A stretch of DNA of 64,000 bases from positions 195,497 through 259,496 of the forward strand of contig JAPSFT010000001.1 of NCBI GenBank assembly GCA_035063765.1, given 5' to 3'. Positions within the stretch are counted from its first letter, which is position 1. Every line of letters starts with the position of its first letter. Shown in pieces: positions 56,701 through 64,000 of this stretch. Made by a program: the position numbers and the translations under genes. This stretch comes from Deltaproteobacteria bacterium. GTDB lineage: Bacteria; Myxococcota_A; UBA9160; PR03. Under the pieces are notes generated by a model. It searched no databases. It saw only the letters and a program-made list of their open reading frames with translations, and was not told the origin of the DNA.

Positions 56701-59128
56701 CGCCCGTCTCGACGAGGCTCGCGGCGAGCACTCGAGCGCGCTGCTCTGGCAGAGCGCGATCCTCGAACATTCGCCAGACTACCTTCCGGCGCTCCGGCGG
56801 GTCGAGCATGCCTACATCACCGCTGGTCGCGAGGATGAGCTCGAGACGATCGCCGCGACCATCGCGCGCTTGGTCGGCTCGGGCGAGTCGGGCGCCCACG
56901 CGATGCTGGCTGCCCGGCTGCGTTCGAAGAGCGGGAACTGGGGGGCGACGCGCGAGCTGGTGGACCTCGCCCTGCAAGAGGACCCCCCGTCGCTCTGGGC
57001 GCTGCGTCAGCTCGAAGCCCACGGTCGCGTGAGCGGGGACGATCAGGCCGTCTACCGCGCGAGCCGCGCCCTCGGCGAGCAGGCGACGCGCGCCATCGAC
57101 GCCGCAACGCTCGCGCTTCGCGCCGCCGAGGCCGCCACGCGGCTCGAGAAGCTCGACGAGGCGCGCGCGCTGCTCGAGCGAGCCGTGGAGCTCGTCCCGG
57201 CGCACCTGGTGGCGCTGACCACTCGCGCAGAGGTGCTCGAGGCCACCGGCGACTACGCCGGCGCGGCCGAATCGCTCGAGGCGCTGGCAGCTTCGAGCAA
57301 CCTCCCGGCACATCAGCTCGCCGCGCGCGGGCACGCGGCGCTCCTCTGGCTCGACAAGGTCGGCGACCCGGAGCGCGGGCAGGCCGCGCTCGAGCTCGCC
57401 GCAGAGCTCGAGGGCGCCGGCGACGAGATCTTCACGCGGTTGCAGGCGCTGCTGGTGGCGAGCGGGGATCGAGCCAAGCTCGCCGCGCTCCTCGAGCGGC
57501 GCATCGCCGCGACCGTCGATCCGGCCGAGCGGGTCGCGCTGGAGGTCACCCGCGGCCGCGCGCTCGCCGAGGTCGGCGATCGGACCGCGGCGAAAGAGGC
57601 GCTCGCCGCGGCGCTCGACGCGAACCCAGATCACGCCGACGCGCTCGACGTGTTCGCCGAGCTCTCCGCAGCCGACGGTGACTGGCAGAGCGCGGAGCAA
57701 GCATGGATACGCCTGGCGCGGCACCTCTCCGAGCCGGAACGTCAAGCCGAGGTCTACCGCAAGCTCGGCGACCTCTATGACGACGAGCTCGGCAACCCTG
57801 CCCGCGCCGAGCTGTCCTATCGGGAGGTGCTCAAGCGCCAGCCGAACGACGTCGGCGCGCTCGAGCGCCTGGTCGGCGTCTACTCCAAGCTCGGTCAGGG
57901 CGAACAGGCCGCTCAGACAGCGGAGGAGCTCGTCTCGCGCGCCCAGAGCCCGGAGGAGACGCGCGATCGGACCATCGCCCTCGCGGGCGTCTATGAGCGC
58001 GCGCAGGGCGACCGCCGGAAGGCCGAGGCGACGCTCGACAAGGCTCGCAAGGCCGCCCCCCAAGACGGCGTGCTCTTGCGGGCCGCTGCCGAGTTCTACC
58101 ATCGCGGCGGCGAGGAGCGCGCGCTGGCGGTGCTGCTCGATCGCTCCGCGGCCGACGCGCGGCGAGCGCTCGCCACGGGCCGCTTCGATGCCTCGTTCTT
58201 CGAGGTCCTCGGGACGGTCGCCGAGCTCCGCGGGGGAGCCGACGCAGCCACCGTCGCCGCAGCGACCATCGCCGCGCTCGAGGGTCGTGAGGAGGCCGCC
58301 GTGCGCGGCGCCGGCCCCGCCGCCGGCGACGCGCGGCTCGACGAGCTGCTCGCTCCGGAGCTTCTCACGTTGCCGCTCCGCGCCCTCCTCCGGAAAGCCG
58401 GCGACGCGCTGGACGCCGCCTACCCGCTCGATCTGCGCGCGCTTCGCGCGGCGCCGTTGCCGGCGCAGGCGCACGAGTTCCTGGGCCACGTGCGGCAGGT
58501 CGCCTCGGCGTTCGGGATCAACGCGCTCGAGGTGTTCGTCTCGCCGATGGTGGGGCCGAGCTGCCTGCCCGTGAGCTCGAACCCCCCTCAGATCGTGTTC
58601 GGCACCGAGCTCCTCGAGAGCCCGGACGACGCTGCCCGATACGTGGTCCTCATTCGGACCCTGAAGATCCTGCAAGCGCACGCATCCACCATCGCGCGCA
58701 CCGCGCCCATCGATCTGTGGCCGCTCACCGCAGCCTTCCTCGGAGTCTTCGCCACCAACTGGCAGCCCCAAGGCGTAGACGCGAAGCGCTTCGCAGAGGC
58801 GCGCCAGCGCATCCAGCCAGCCATCCCGCGCAACCTCGACGACGACGTCCCCATCCTCGCGCTCGAGGTGATTGGCTCCATCGGCAACCGCGCGAGTCAG
58901 CTCGCCACCACGGTGAATCAGTGGGGTAACCGCGCCGCGCTGCTCGCCATCGGCAGCCCCTCGGCGGCCCTGCGGGGCGTCGCGACCACGTTGAATCAGG
59001 AGCTCCCCGCGAGCGGCGCCGAGCGCGCCAAGTGGGTGGTGCGTCACCCGGAGGCGCGCGATCTCGCGGTGTGGAGCGTGAGCGAGCCGTACGCCGAGGC
59101 GAGGCGCCGCCTCGGTCTCGGCGGCTGA
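53762..59128 (+). CDS. Giant TPR protein B with conserved C-terminal domain
   Basis: 1788 residues; ATG 53762 overlaps the gene A stop (ATGA). The first ~280 residues are acidic and Pro-rich (DLDFEPDALLDSLLTEDEAVPG, FDELEAADFDELDG) and likely disordered. TPR-like repeats fill about 280-1520, clearest near the end (ERQAEVYRKLGDLYDDELGNPARAELSYREVLKRQPNDVGALERL). The final ~230 residues match protein A: AFGINALEVFVSPMVGP, PPQIVFGTELLESPDDAARYVVLIRTLKIL, LDDDVPILALEVIGSIGNRASQLATTVNQWGNRAALLAIG, EPYAEARRRLGLG. No membrane segment. Function unknown; a very large scaffold is the best reading. Confidence 0.85.
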   Translation: MSDPKHPEDETQDPEPRQPRPAPAGAGRSGTAGSIGAELGDLDFEPDALLDSLLTEDEAVPGRPQPSPLSAPVTSGAESRPGQKLHEPDHREFGFDDVTMTGSRESLVGLEAREPTPEPEPARVAAPPRPAAPRPDTTAKPPAVNPPGPPPRQPFPLAASPAVPEVDASGMPSLSGEPTHPFIDASVVSEAAEAAFEVVHAGTFSAAARAEGLSSDPIEVGGFDELEAADFDELDGPDAPDAAGAAAPPAARLEPRPLRAEARAQDVLWQDERPAAAHLAEQQTADEWLKRAEQAEVLARGRTEPQERARALVVASELWAMTGDSARAQSVANEASAAAASLPLVHRQVRWLAAADGDFTAVASSLELESRASPTGEARVHGALLASEVQRLVLSDAAAAARKLDQAAHALPTDARAHVARIAAALAAPEAEPSKLRVPESPVLAPLGEALGEIAALRSGSPSGVSTPRVLFDQSRRALARSDAPRAGALVAELARVDGLADAASWLAAALLAPGAATRPRALELLRGLTEHQRSPHLRRAIAQRALELGDASAIEDALASGDDDALGAFTAADRVALATLSGGGAATLRPLITELALDDAELPLAAAAEACTSPTGAPLALMSGGESSRTAVALGRALGSPATEPAALDAALEGYAAAHAGDAFERLLKLERALARRDADAVALGLASWPGDERVEDERDRRLAAALLRELAGDAEGTRHEYSAALRADPGAEAAVRALLDGMPGAGAANLVAGLAQSAADDAQRSLLFTEAALRRGFEDVEHFEALLDRAAEAAPTLPFAYRFGELLARQQGDVALLLRWLHRRRDSITDPIERAADQVREALLVADTDLSLAASLIEEASAARPSDVALHTLHDRLSPGPHADKGAWREQVAESLDEPLRARLFIEAALEFERAGDGASAARAALAAEAHDAGPYARIAAERLGAQASGSATLAGSLMDQARAGHDPLLQREIYQRLARLDEARGEHSSALLWQSAILEHSPDYLPALRRVEHAYITAGREDELETIAATIARLVGSGESGAHAMLAARLRSKSGNWGATRELVDLALQEDPPSLWALRQLEAHGRVSGDDQAVYRASRALGEQATRAIDAATLALRAAEAATRLEKLDEARALLERAVELVPAHLVALTTRAEVLEATGDYAGAAESLEALAASSNLPAHQLAARGHAALLWLDKVGDPERGQAALELAAELEGAGDEIFTRLQALLVASGDRAKLAALLERRIAATVDPAERVALEVTRGRALAEVGDRTAAKEALAAALDANPDHADALDVFAELSAADGDWQSAEQAWIRLARHLSEPERQAEVYRKLGDLYDDELGNPARAELSYREVLKRQPNDVGALERLVGVYSKLGQGEQAAQTAEELVSRAQSPEETRDRTIALAGVYERAQGDRRKAEATLDKARKAAPQDGVLLRAAAEFYHRGGEERALAVLLDRSAADARRALATGRFDASFFEVLGTVAELRGGADAATVAAATIAALEGREEAAVRGAGPAAGDARLDELLAPELLTLPLRALLRKAGDALDAAYPLDLRALRAAPLPAQAHEFLGHVRQVASAFGINALEVFVSPMVGPSCLPVSSNPPQIVFGTELLESPDDAARYVVLIRTLKILQAHASTIARTAPIDLWPLTAAFLGVFATNWQPQGVDAKRFAEARQRIQPAIPRNLDDDVPILALEVIGSIGNRASQLATTVNQWGNRAALLAIGSPSAALRGVATTLNQELPASGAERAKWVVRHPEARDLAVWSVSEPYAEARRRLGLGG

Positions 59129-59133
59129 GGTCC

Positions 59134-59171
59134 GTTCACCCGGCGCGGCCCGGTGAGCGCTCCCGGGAGCG
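59134..59171. terminator. Hairpins between convergent TPR gene B and pbpC
   Basis: TCACC-x-GG pairs with CC-x-GGTGA at about 59136-59156, followed by the palindrome CGCTCCCGGGAGCG (59158-59171), which ends exactly at the pbpC stop. Terminator-like without a T-run. Confidence 0.4.
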
Positions 59172-61628
59172 TCAGCGCACCGAGAACGACACGAGCTCGC
59201 TCCGCTCCCCGCGCGAGTCTTCCACGTGGAGCCGGTGGGTTCCGGGCGTGAGCGCCCACGACAGCCGGTAGGGCAGCTCGGCGCGCCCCACCGAGCGCCC
59301 GTCGACGACGAACGTGACGCCGCGGGCTCCGCCCGGCGCCTGCGCCCGGAGGACGATGGTCTGCGCGGAGCGTTCGACGCCGGGGTCGAGGACGAAGCGC
59401 GCGCCGTCGACGGGGTAGGTCACCGCGAGCGCCCCCGACGCGCGCACCGGGCCGCCGGGACACCGCGCCGCGAACGCCTCGGGCGCCACCGGTCTCCGCG
59501 CGGTGGCCGCCCACGCGGCGAAGCGCGCGGGATAGCGCTCGAAGACCCGCTCGCTCGCACCGGCGCAGGCCGGGCCGGCGCGAAGCCCGCTCTCGGGCTC
59601 GATGAGCACGCGCTCGTGCATCGCGCAGACGCCGGTCGGCGCTCGCCCCGCGCGAAACCAGTCCGCTGCGTGGTGCGGGCAGTCCGGCCCGGCGAGCTCA
59701 CCGCTCAGGGTACACACCTCCCGGCGAACGAGCCCGTCGCGCAGGACCAGCGGCGCGGGCTCCTTCCCGCTCATGGCGGCGAGCAGGACGGCGTGAAGCA
59801 GCGGCCCCGCGCCCGTCACGCCGCTCGAGCCGTGCATCGGGCTGCCGTCGAAATTGCCGACCCACACGGCGACCGTACGCTCGCGCGTGAACCCGACCGC
59901 CCAATTGTCGCGATAGCCCTTCGAGGTCCCGGTCTTCACCGCCGCCGGAAACGGCAGCTCGAGCACGCTGCCGACTCCGAACCCGCCGATCCGCGCGGCG
60001 GCGTCGCTCAGCACGTCGGTGAGGATGGCCGCGAGGTCGGCGTCGATGACCCGCGCGGGCGCTGCGCGCGTGGGCTCCACCAGCCGCCCCGAGGCGAGCT
60101 CCGCGGAGCGCGCGAAGCGAAGCGGCAGGTACATCCCACCGCGCGCGAGGGTCGCGTAAGCGCCCGCGAGCTCGGTGAGCCGCACCTCGCCGTCGCCGAG
60201 CGCGAGCGCCACCCCGTAGTGCGCGGCGTCGCGGTCGAGCGACGCGAACCCGAGCGCGCGCAAGAGCGCGAGCACGTGCTCGGGGCCCACCCGGCTCGCG
60301 GTGAAGGCGGCTGGCACGTTCAGCGAGCTCGCGAGCGCCTCGCGAAGCCGGACCGGTCCGTGAAAGATCCCGTCGTAGTTCCGCGGCGCGAAAGTCCCCG
60401 TCCCGGTGGGGAGCTCGAGCGGAATGTCGGGCAGGAGCGTGGCCGCGTCGTAGCCGAGCTCCTTCATGGCGACCGCGTACACGAAAGGCTTGAGCGTGGA
60501 CCCGGGCTGCCGCAGCGCGGTCACCCCGTCGTTTTGACCGAGGCGCCCCGCGTCGAAAAAGTCCGGCGAGCCGACGTACGCGAGCACCTCGCCGCTCGCG
60601 TTGTCGACGACCAGCGCCGCCGCCGCGGTCGCGTGCTCGGCCTCGAGCCGCGCCGCGGTGCGACGAACCAGCTCCTCCACGCGCGCTTGGAGGTCCAGAT
60701 CGATGGTGCTCCGGATGAGCACGGGCGCCTCGCCTCGAACCAGCTCGGGTTCGAGCTTCCCCTCGGCGAGCTCGCGGACGAACTGCCATGCGCCTCCCTC
60801 GACGAGACCTCGATGGAGCGTGAGCGGCTCGGCGAGCGCGTGGTCGATGGCCGCCTCGCTGGCGAGCCCGCGCTCACGCATGCGCTCGAGGATGCGATCG
60901 CGTCGTCGCCGCACTCGCTCGAGCCCGCGCGCCGGATCGTAGAGCGTGGGGCCCCGCGGGATGGCGGCGAGCGTGGCAGACTCGGCGAGATCGAGCTCGG
61001 AGGGCGGCTTGTCGAAGTAGTGCCGGCTGGCCGCGGCGATCCCGCGGAGGTTGGGCCCGAACTCGACGCGCTCGAGGTACGCCTCGAGGATCTCCGCCTT
61101 CGAGAGCGAGGCCTCGATGCGGAGCGCGAGCGCCATCTCACGGAGCTTGCCCCCGAGCGTGCGTGGTCTGACAAATAACGTCCGCGCTAGCTGCTGCGTG
61201 ATGGTGCTCGCGCCGCTCACCACCCGCCCATGCCAGGCGCTCGACGCCGCCGCGCGAACGATCGCCACCGGGTCGAGCCCCGGGTGATACCGAAATCGCG
61301 CGTCCTCCGCGGCGATGAGCGCCGCCGGGACGGTGGGGGCCACCTCGTCGAGCGCGACGTGCTCCGAGAGCTGCCCTCGCGCGTCTCTCAGCACCCGGAT
61401 GGTCCGCGCGTGGCGATCGACGACGCGGAGCCCGGCCCCTTCCGCGGCGGGTCGCCGGAGCGGCGCGGGAAAGGGGGTGGCCGCAGCGAGCCCGATGAGG
61501 AGGAGCCATGGCAGCGCCGCGAGGAGCGCGAGCACGGCGAGCGCGCGGCGCGCGCGGCGCGAGCGCGCGAGCCTCACGCCGGCCGCGCCGAACCGGCGAG
61601 CCCTCGAGGCGAGCTCGCGCATCGTCAT
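59172..61628 (-). CDS. pbpC: Penicillin-binding protein 1C (bifunctional peptidoglycan synthase)
   Basis: 818 residues anchored by one N-terminal helix (ALAVLALLAALPWLLLIGLAAA). GT51 glycosyltransferase: IAAEDARFRYHPGLDP with catalytic Glu, and SGASTITQQLARTLF. Transpeptidase: SxxK as STLK (GSTLKPFVYA), SxN as SLN (ASSLNVPAAFT), KTG in KTGTSKGYRDNWAVGF. The C-terminal BiPBP-C beta domain (last ~90 residues, VTFVVDGRSVGRAELPYRLSW) separates PBP1C from PBP1A. The ATG overlaps the stop of the alpha-2-macroglobulin gene, the well-known yfhM-pbpC pairing, in which the macroglobulin is thought to protect cells when the wall is breached. Confidence 0.96.
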   Translation of the reverse strand: MTMRELASRARRFGAAGVRLARSRRARRALAVLALLAALPWLLLIGLAAATPFPAPLRRPAAEGAGLRVVDRHARTIRVLRDARGQLSEHVALDEVAPTVPAALIAAEDARFRYHPGLDPVAIVRAAASSAWHGRVVSGASTITQQLARTLFVRPRTLGGKLREMALALRIEASLSKAEILEAYLERVEFGPNLRGIAAASRHYFDKPPSELDLAESATLAAIPRGPTLYDPARGLERVRRRRDRILERMRERGLASEAAIDHALAEPLTLHRGLVEGGAWQFVRELAEGKLEPELVRGEAPVLIRSTIDLDLQARVEELVRRTAARLEAEHATAAAALVVDNASGEVLAYVGSPDFFDAGRLGQNDGVTALRQPGSTLKPFVYAVAMKELGYDAATLLPDIPLELPTGTGTFAPRNYDGIFHGPVRLREALASSLNVPAAFTASRVGPEHVLALLRALGFASLDRDAAHYGVALALGDGEVRLTELAGAYATLARGGMYLPLRFARSAELASGRLVEPTRAAPARVIDADLAAILTDVLSDAAARIGGFGVGSVLELPFPAAVKTGTSKGYRDNWAVGFTRERTVAVWVGNFDGSPMHGSSGVTGAGPLLHAVLLAAMSGKEPAPLVLRDGLVRREVCTLSGELAGPDCPHHAADWFRAGRAPTGVCAMHERVLIEPESGLRAGPACAGASERVFERYPARFAAWAATARRPVAPEAFAARCPGGPVRASGALAVTYPVDGARFVLDPGVERSAQTIVLRAQAPGGARGVTFVVDGRSVGRAELPYRLSWALTPGTHRLHVEDSRGERSELVSFSVR

Positions 61629-64000
61629 CGGATCTCCACGGTGGTCGCCGCGGTCCTTCCGAAGACCTCCGGCGAGTACATCTCCTCGGCCCGAGTGGGC
61701 GGGACCACGAACTTTCCGAGCGAGGTCGCCCGCGCGAGGTAGCGGTAGTGATACATGCCGGCCGCCATGTGATCGACGAAGTGGAGCACGCGGTCATCGC
61801 GGAGCTCGCGGTGGAACGAGCTCGAGAGGAACGCGCGGGAGCCGGCGATGACGTCGTCCTGGTCGTCGTCGCAGCCCGCGCAGTCGACCGCGGTGTCCTC
61901 GCCGCCGGAGCCGGGGATGGCGAGCCACGCAGCGGTGGTGCCGAGGCTCGCGTCGACCGCCTCGAAGCCGGCCGGGAGCGGATCTTCGAGCACTACGTAG
62001 TCACGCGGGCTCGCCGTCACCACCACCAGATCCGCCAGCACCAGAGCGCCGCCCGAGAACGCCAGGCTACCGCCCGCCGGCACCGTCCCGAGCAGCATCG
62101 GGAGCTGCTCGGGCGTGACCGCCCGCAGCGTCTTTTGCACGTAAAATCCGCGGTCGAGCGCCGCGGTGGGGAGGCTCTGCCGCGCGTACTTGAGCCGCGC
62201 CTCGTAGAAGAGCGTTCCGGAGCCCCGCTTGTCGAACACGAGGAGCCCCCCGGTGGGTGCGAGCTTCCCGGTGGCGATGGTGGTCCCTCGCGCCAGCGTG
62301 CCCCTCCCCTTCATGGTGGCGCTGAAGAGCTCCGCGCCGGAAAACCACACCTTGGCGACGTAGTCCGGGGCGTCCTTCTCCTGGGCCTTGCGGTAGTCCT
62401 CGAGCGCAAGGAGCGCGTACGCGGTCTCCTGCGTCGAGCGCCAGCTCCCGCCGCGCCGCGCCGCGAGTAGCCCGCGCGCGAGCTTGGCCGCGAGCGGATG
62501 CGCGGGGTTCACCGCCAAGAGCGCGCGGAGCAGCAGGGCGGTGGTGCGCGCGGGCGAGTCCATCAAGACCGCGTAGTCGTCGCCCAGGTTCTCGGTCGCG
62601 GTGGCGGTGTTGGCGTCGAGCCGAAGGGACCGCTCGAGCTCCTCGGCGAGCGCTCGCACGCTCTCGGCGCCCTGCTTGGAGACGGCCATCGCGTGCAGCA
62701 GGAGCGCGCGCGCGAACACTGGCTTGCCGTCGCGGCTCTCGTAGAGCCGGGTCATGTAACCGGGATCCGGTGCGCCCATGCTCGAGAGCACGTCGACCAT
62801 GAACGCCGCGCTCGACCAGTAGAGCGGGTCGTCCACGAGACCGGCGAGATAGCGCCGGAGGTAGGCCGAGCCTCGCGCGAGCGGGTCGCCCGGCACGGTC
62901 GCGCCGTGTCTCCGCGCGGTGTCGAGCGAGAAGAGCGCGTAGGCGGTCACCCAGGGGCTGCTCTGCGGCGAGTCCGACCACATCCCGAAGCCACCGTCGC
63001 CGCGCTGGTTCTTCAGGATGTCCGCGACCGTCTTGTCCACCACCGCGGTGAGGTCCTTCGGCAGCGGGATGTCGAAGTCTCGGGCGAGCGCGCGGAGCGG
63101 GAGGAGCGGCACCAGGCGGCTCGAGAGCTGCTCGGTGCACCCGTAGGGGTAGTCGAGGAGCTGCTCGACGCCGCCGCCGAGCCCGACCAGCGCGGTCGAG
63201 GACACGGTGACGTCGAGCTTGCCGACGTCGCGGCGAATCTTCGACAGATCGCCTATTTGCTCGCCGGCCGAGCCGGTGGTCTGGCCGTAGAGCGCCACCG
63301 ACTCGAACGAGGCCGGCGCGTCCACCCGGCGCGTCACCTCGACCGCATCACGCGCGCCGCCACCGGTCGCGACGAAGCCGAGCTTCGCGGTGCCGGCGGT
63401 CTTCGCCAGCATCGGGAACCTCACCTCGACCGAGGCGTTGCGGCCGAGCTCGACGGTGCGGACCGGTGCTCCCTCGAGCTCGAGCCCCTCGACCCGCGCG
63501 CGCACCTCGACGCGCGCCGGGCCAAAGTCCTTCGCGCTCAGCACGACGCCGGCCTCGACTCGATCGCCGGCGCGCAGGAAGCGCGGCAGCGCCGGTCGCG
63601 CCATCAGCCGCTGGCTCGTGGTGACGCGCTCCTCACCAAAGCCGTAGGCGTCGTCGGCGGTGACCGCGACCGCCATCAGCCGGAAGGTCGTGAGGCTCTC
63701 CGGCAGCTTGAACCGGACGCGTGCCTTGCCGCTCGGATCGGTGACGAGGGAGGGGTTGAAGTACGCGCTCTGCCGAAAATCTCGGCGCGCGCTCCCCCCG
63801 CCGCCGTCGCCGCCTTCCCTGCCTTTCATGACCCCGATCGCGCTCGCCAGATCCTCGAGCGACACCCGCCCGAGCGCCTCGCGCGACTCGACGGTCGCGA
63901 CCTCGAGCGGTCGCGATGCGGCGAAGACCTGCACCGGGTCGGGGGTTTGATAATTTATGAGCGAAAGCGCTCCTTCATCGACAGCGTACAAGGTGACCTC
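61625..64000 (-). CDS. Alpha-2-macroglobulin, pbpC-linked (YfhM-like), N-terminus outside the window
   Basis: The C-terminal 791 residues; the frame is open to base 64000 and the TTG at 63991 is internal (EVTLYAVDEGALSL). Visible parts: the end of the MG domains, with the family's VDEGALSL; the A2M domain (FNPSLVTDPSGKARVRFKLPESLTTFRLMAV); thioester GCTEQ (63128-63142) in DYPYGCTEQLSSRL; TED helices (GDGGFGMWSDS); and a C-terminal beta domain with FVDHMAAGMYHYRYLARATSLGKFVVPP. Intact thioester Cys and Gln. Shows little close likeness to the lone macroglobulin at 4283 beyond family motifs. Coupled to pbpC by ATGA. Confidence 0.95.
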   Translation of the reverse strand, partial: EVTLYAVDEGALSLINYQTPDPVQVFAASRPLEVATVESREALGRVSLEDLASAIGVMKGREGGDGGGGSARRDFRQSAYFNPSLVTDPSGKARVRFKLPESLTTFRLMAVAVTADDAYGFGEERVTTSQRLMARPALPRFLRAGDRVEAGVVLSAKDFGPARVEVRARVEGLELEGAPVRTVELGRNASVEVRFPMLAKTAGTAKLGFVATGGGARDAVEVTRRVDAPASFESVALYGQTTGSAGEQIGDLSKIRRDVGKLDVTVSSTALVGLGGGVEQLLDYPYGCTEQLSSRLVPLLPLRALARDFDIPLPKDLTAVVDKTVADILKNQRGDGGFGMWSDSPQSSPWVTAYALFSLDTARRHGATVPGDPLARGSAYLRRYLAGLVDDPLYWSSAAFMVDVLSSMGAPDPGYMTRLYESRDGKPVFARALLLHAMAVSKQGAESVRALAEELERSLRLDANTATATENLGDDYAVLMDSPARTTALLLRALLAVNPAHPLAAKLARGLLAARRGGSWRSTQETAYALLALEDYRKAQEKDAPDYVAKVWFSGAELFSATMKGRGTLARGTTIATGKLAPTGGLLVFDKRGSGTLFYEARLKYARQSLPTAALDRGFYVQKTLRAVTPEQLPMLLGTVPAGGSLAFSGGALVLADLVVVTASPRDYVVLEDPLPAGFEAVDASLGTTAAWLAIPGSGGEDTAVDCAGCDDDQDDVIAGSRAFLSSSFHRELRDDRVLHFVDHMAAGMYHYRYLARATSLGKFVVPPTRAEEMYSPEVFGRTAATTVEIR

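Noticed and set aside
56228-59047. 939-codon open frame on the minus strand
   Set aside because: Lies entirely inside giant TPR gene B on the other strand. The TPR translation has periodic repeats and a domain shared with gene A; this one has none.

Overview
The window is about 64 kb of very high-GC DNA, densely coding on both strands, with a strong GC bias at third codon positions. Gene content points to a myxobacterium (Myxococcota), more likely Polyangiales/Sorangiineae-like than Myxococcus. The signs are two membrane-anchored Hanks-type Ser/Thr kinases, MJ0042 and GYF zinc-ribbon proteins of the AgmX/GltJ kind, an NtrC-type regulator, several secreted lipoproteins with Gly- or Pro-rich linkers, very long TPR proteins and alpha-2-macroglobulins. 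The species is inference; no 16S gene is present. No IS elements, phage genes, CRISPR arrays or tRNAs were seen.

Layout. 1-1.8 kb: the end of a MATE transporter and a NUDIX hydrolase. 1.9-9.2 kb: a lipase-like lipoprotein and a solitary alpha-2-macroglobulin lipoprotein, separated by what looks like a complete sigma-54-controlled small-RNA unit (palindrome, -24/-12 promoter, about 100-nt RNA, intrinsic terminator at 4207-4254). 9.4-15.7 kb: a serine hydrolase, a degenerate histidine kinase with a CheY-like regulator, a TerB-like protein, and hisF overlapping a repeat-rich protein. 15.8-21 kb: a three-gene signalling operon (zinc-ribbon membrane protein, zinc-ribbon Ser/Thr kinase with PPC domains, beta-propeller). 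21-26.7 kb: a four-gene overlapping operon made of a duplicated pair, S41-type protease-like protein plus Cys-rich lipoprotein. 26.8-28.9 kb: erpA, an RpoH-like sigma factor and the RNase P RNA gene. 28.9-40.1 kb: AgmX/GltJ-like protein, an MshEN-receiver-TPR fusion, tgt and queA, an NtrC-family regulator, a TPR membrane protein, a Gly-rich lipoprotein and a second Ser/Thr kinase. 40.3-44.1 kb: a small DUF6918-like protein and korAB. 44.2-59.1 kb: a zinc-ribbon TPR membrane protein, an anchored parvulin-like protein and two overlapping giant TPR genes sharing a C-terminal domain. 59.1-64 kb: pbpC with its partner alpha-2-macroglobulin gene, cut by the window edge.

How the genes fit together. 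Clear housekeeping units are queA-tgt (queuosine), hisF, erpA, rnpB, korAB and the pbpC/alpha-2-macroglobulin pair. Much of the rest is envelope or regulatory machinery with no assigned pathway. Translational coupling through 4-bp ATGA or GTGA overlaps is the rule inside operons. At several operon fronts a -10-like hexamer sits only 7-11 nt before the start codon, suggesting leaderless or nearly leaderless mRNAs. The most novel items are the sigma-54 sRNA unit, the duplicated S41/lipoprotein operon and the giant TPR pair.
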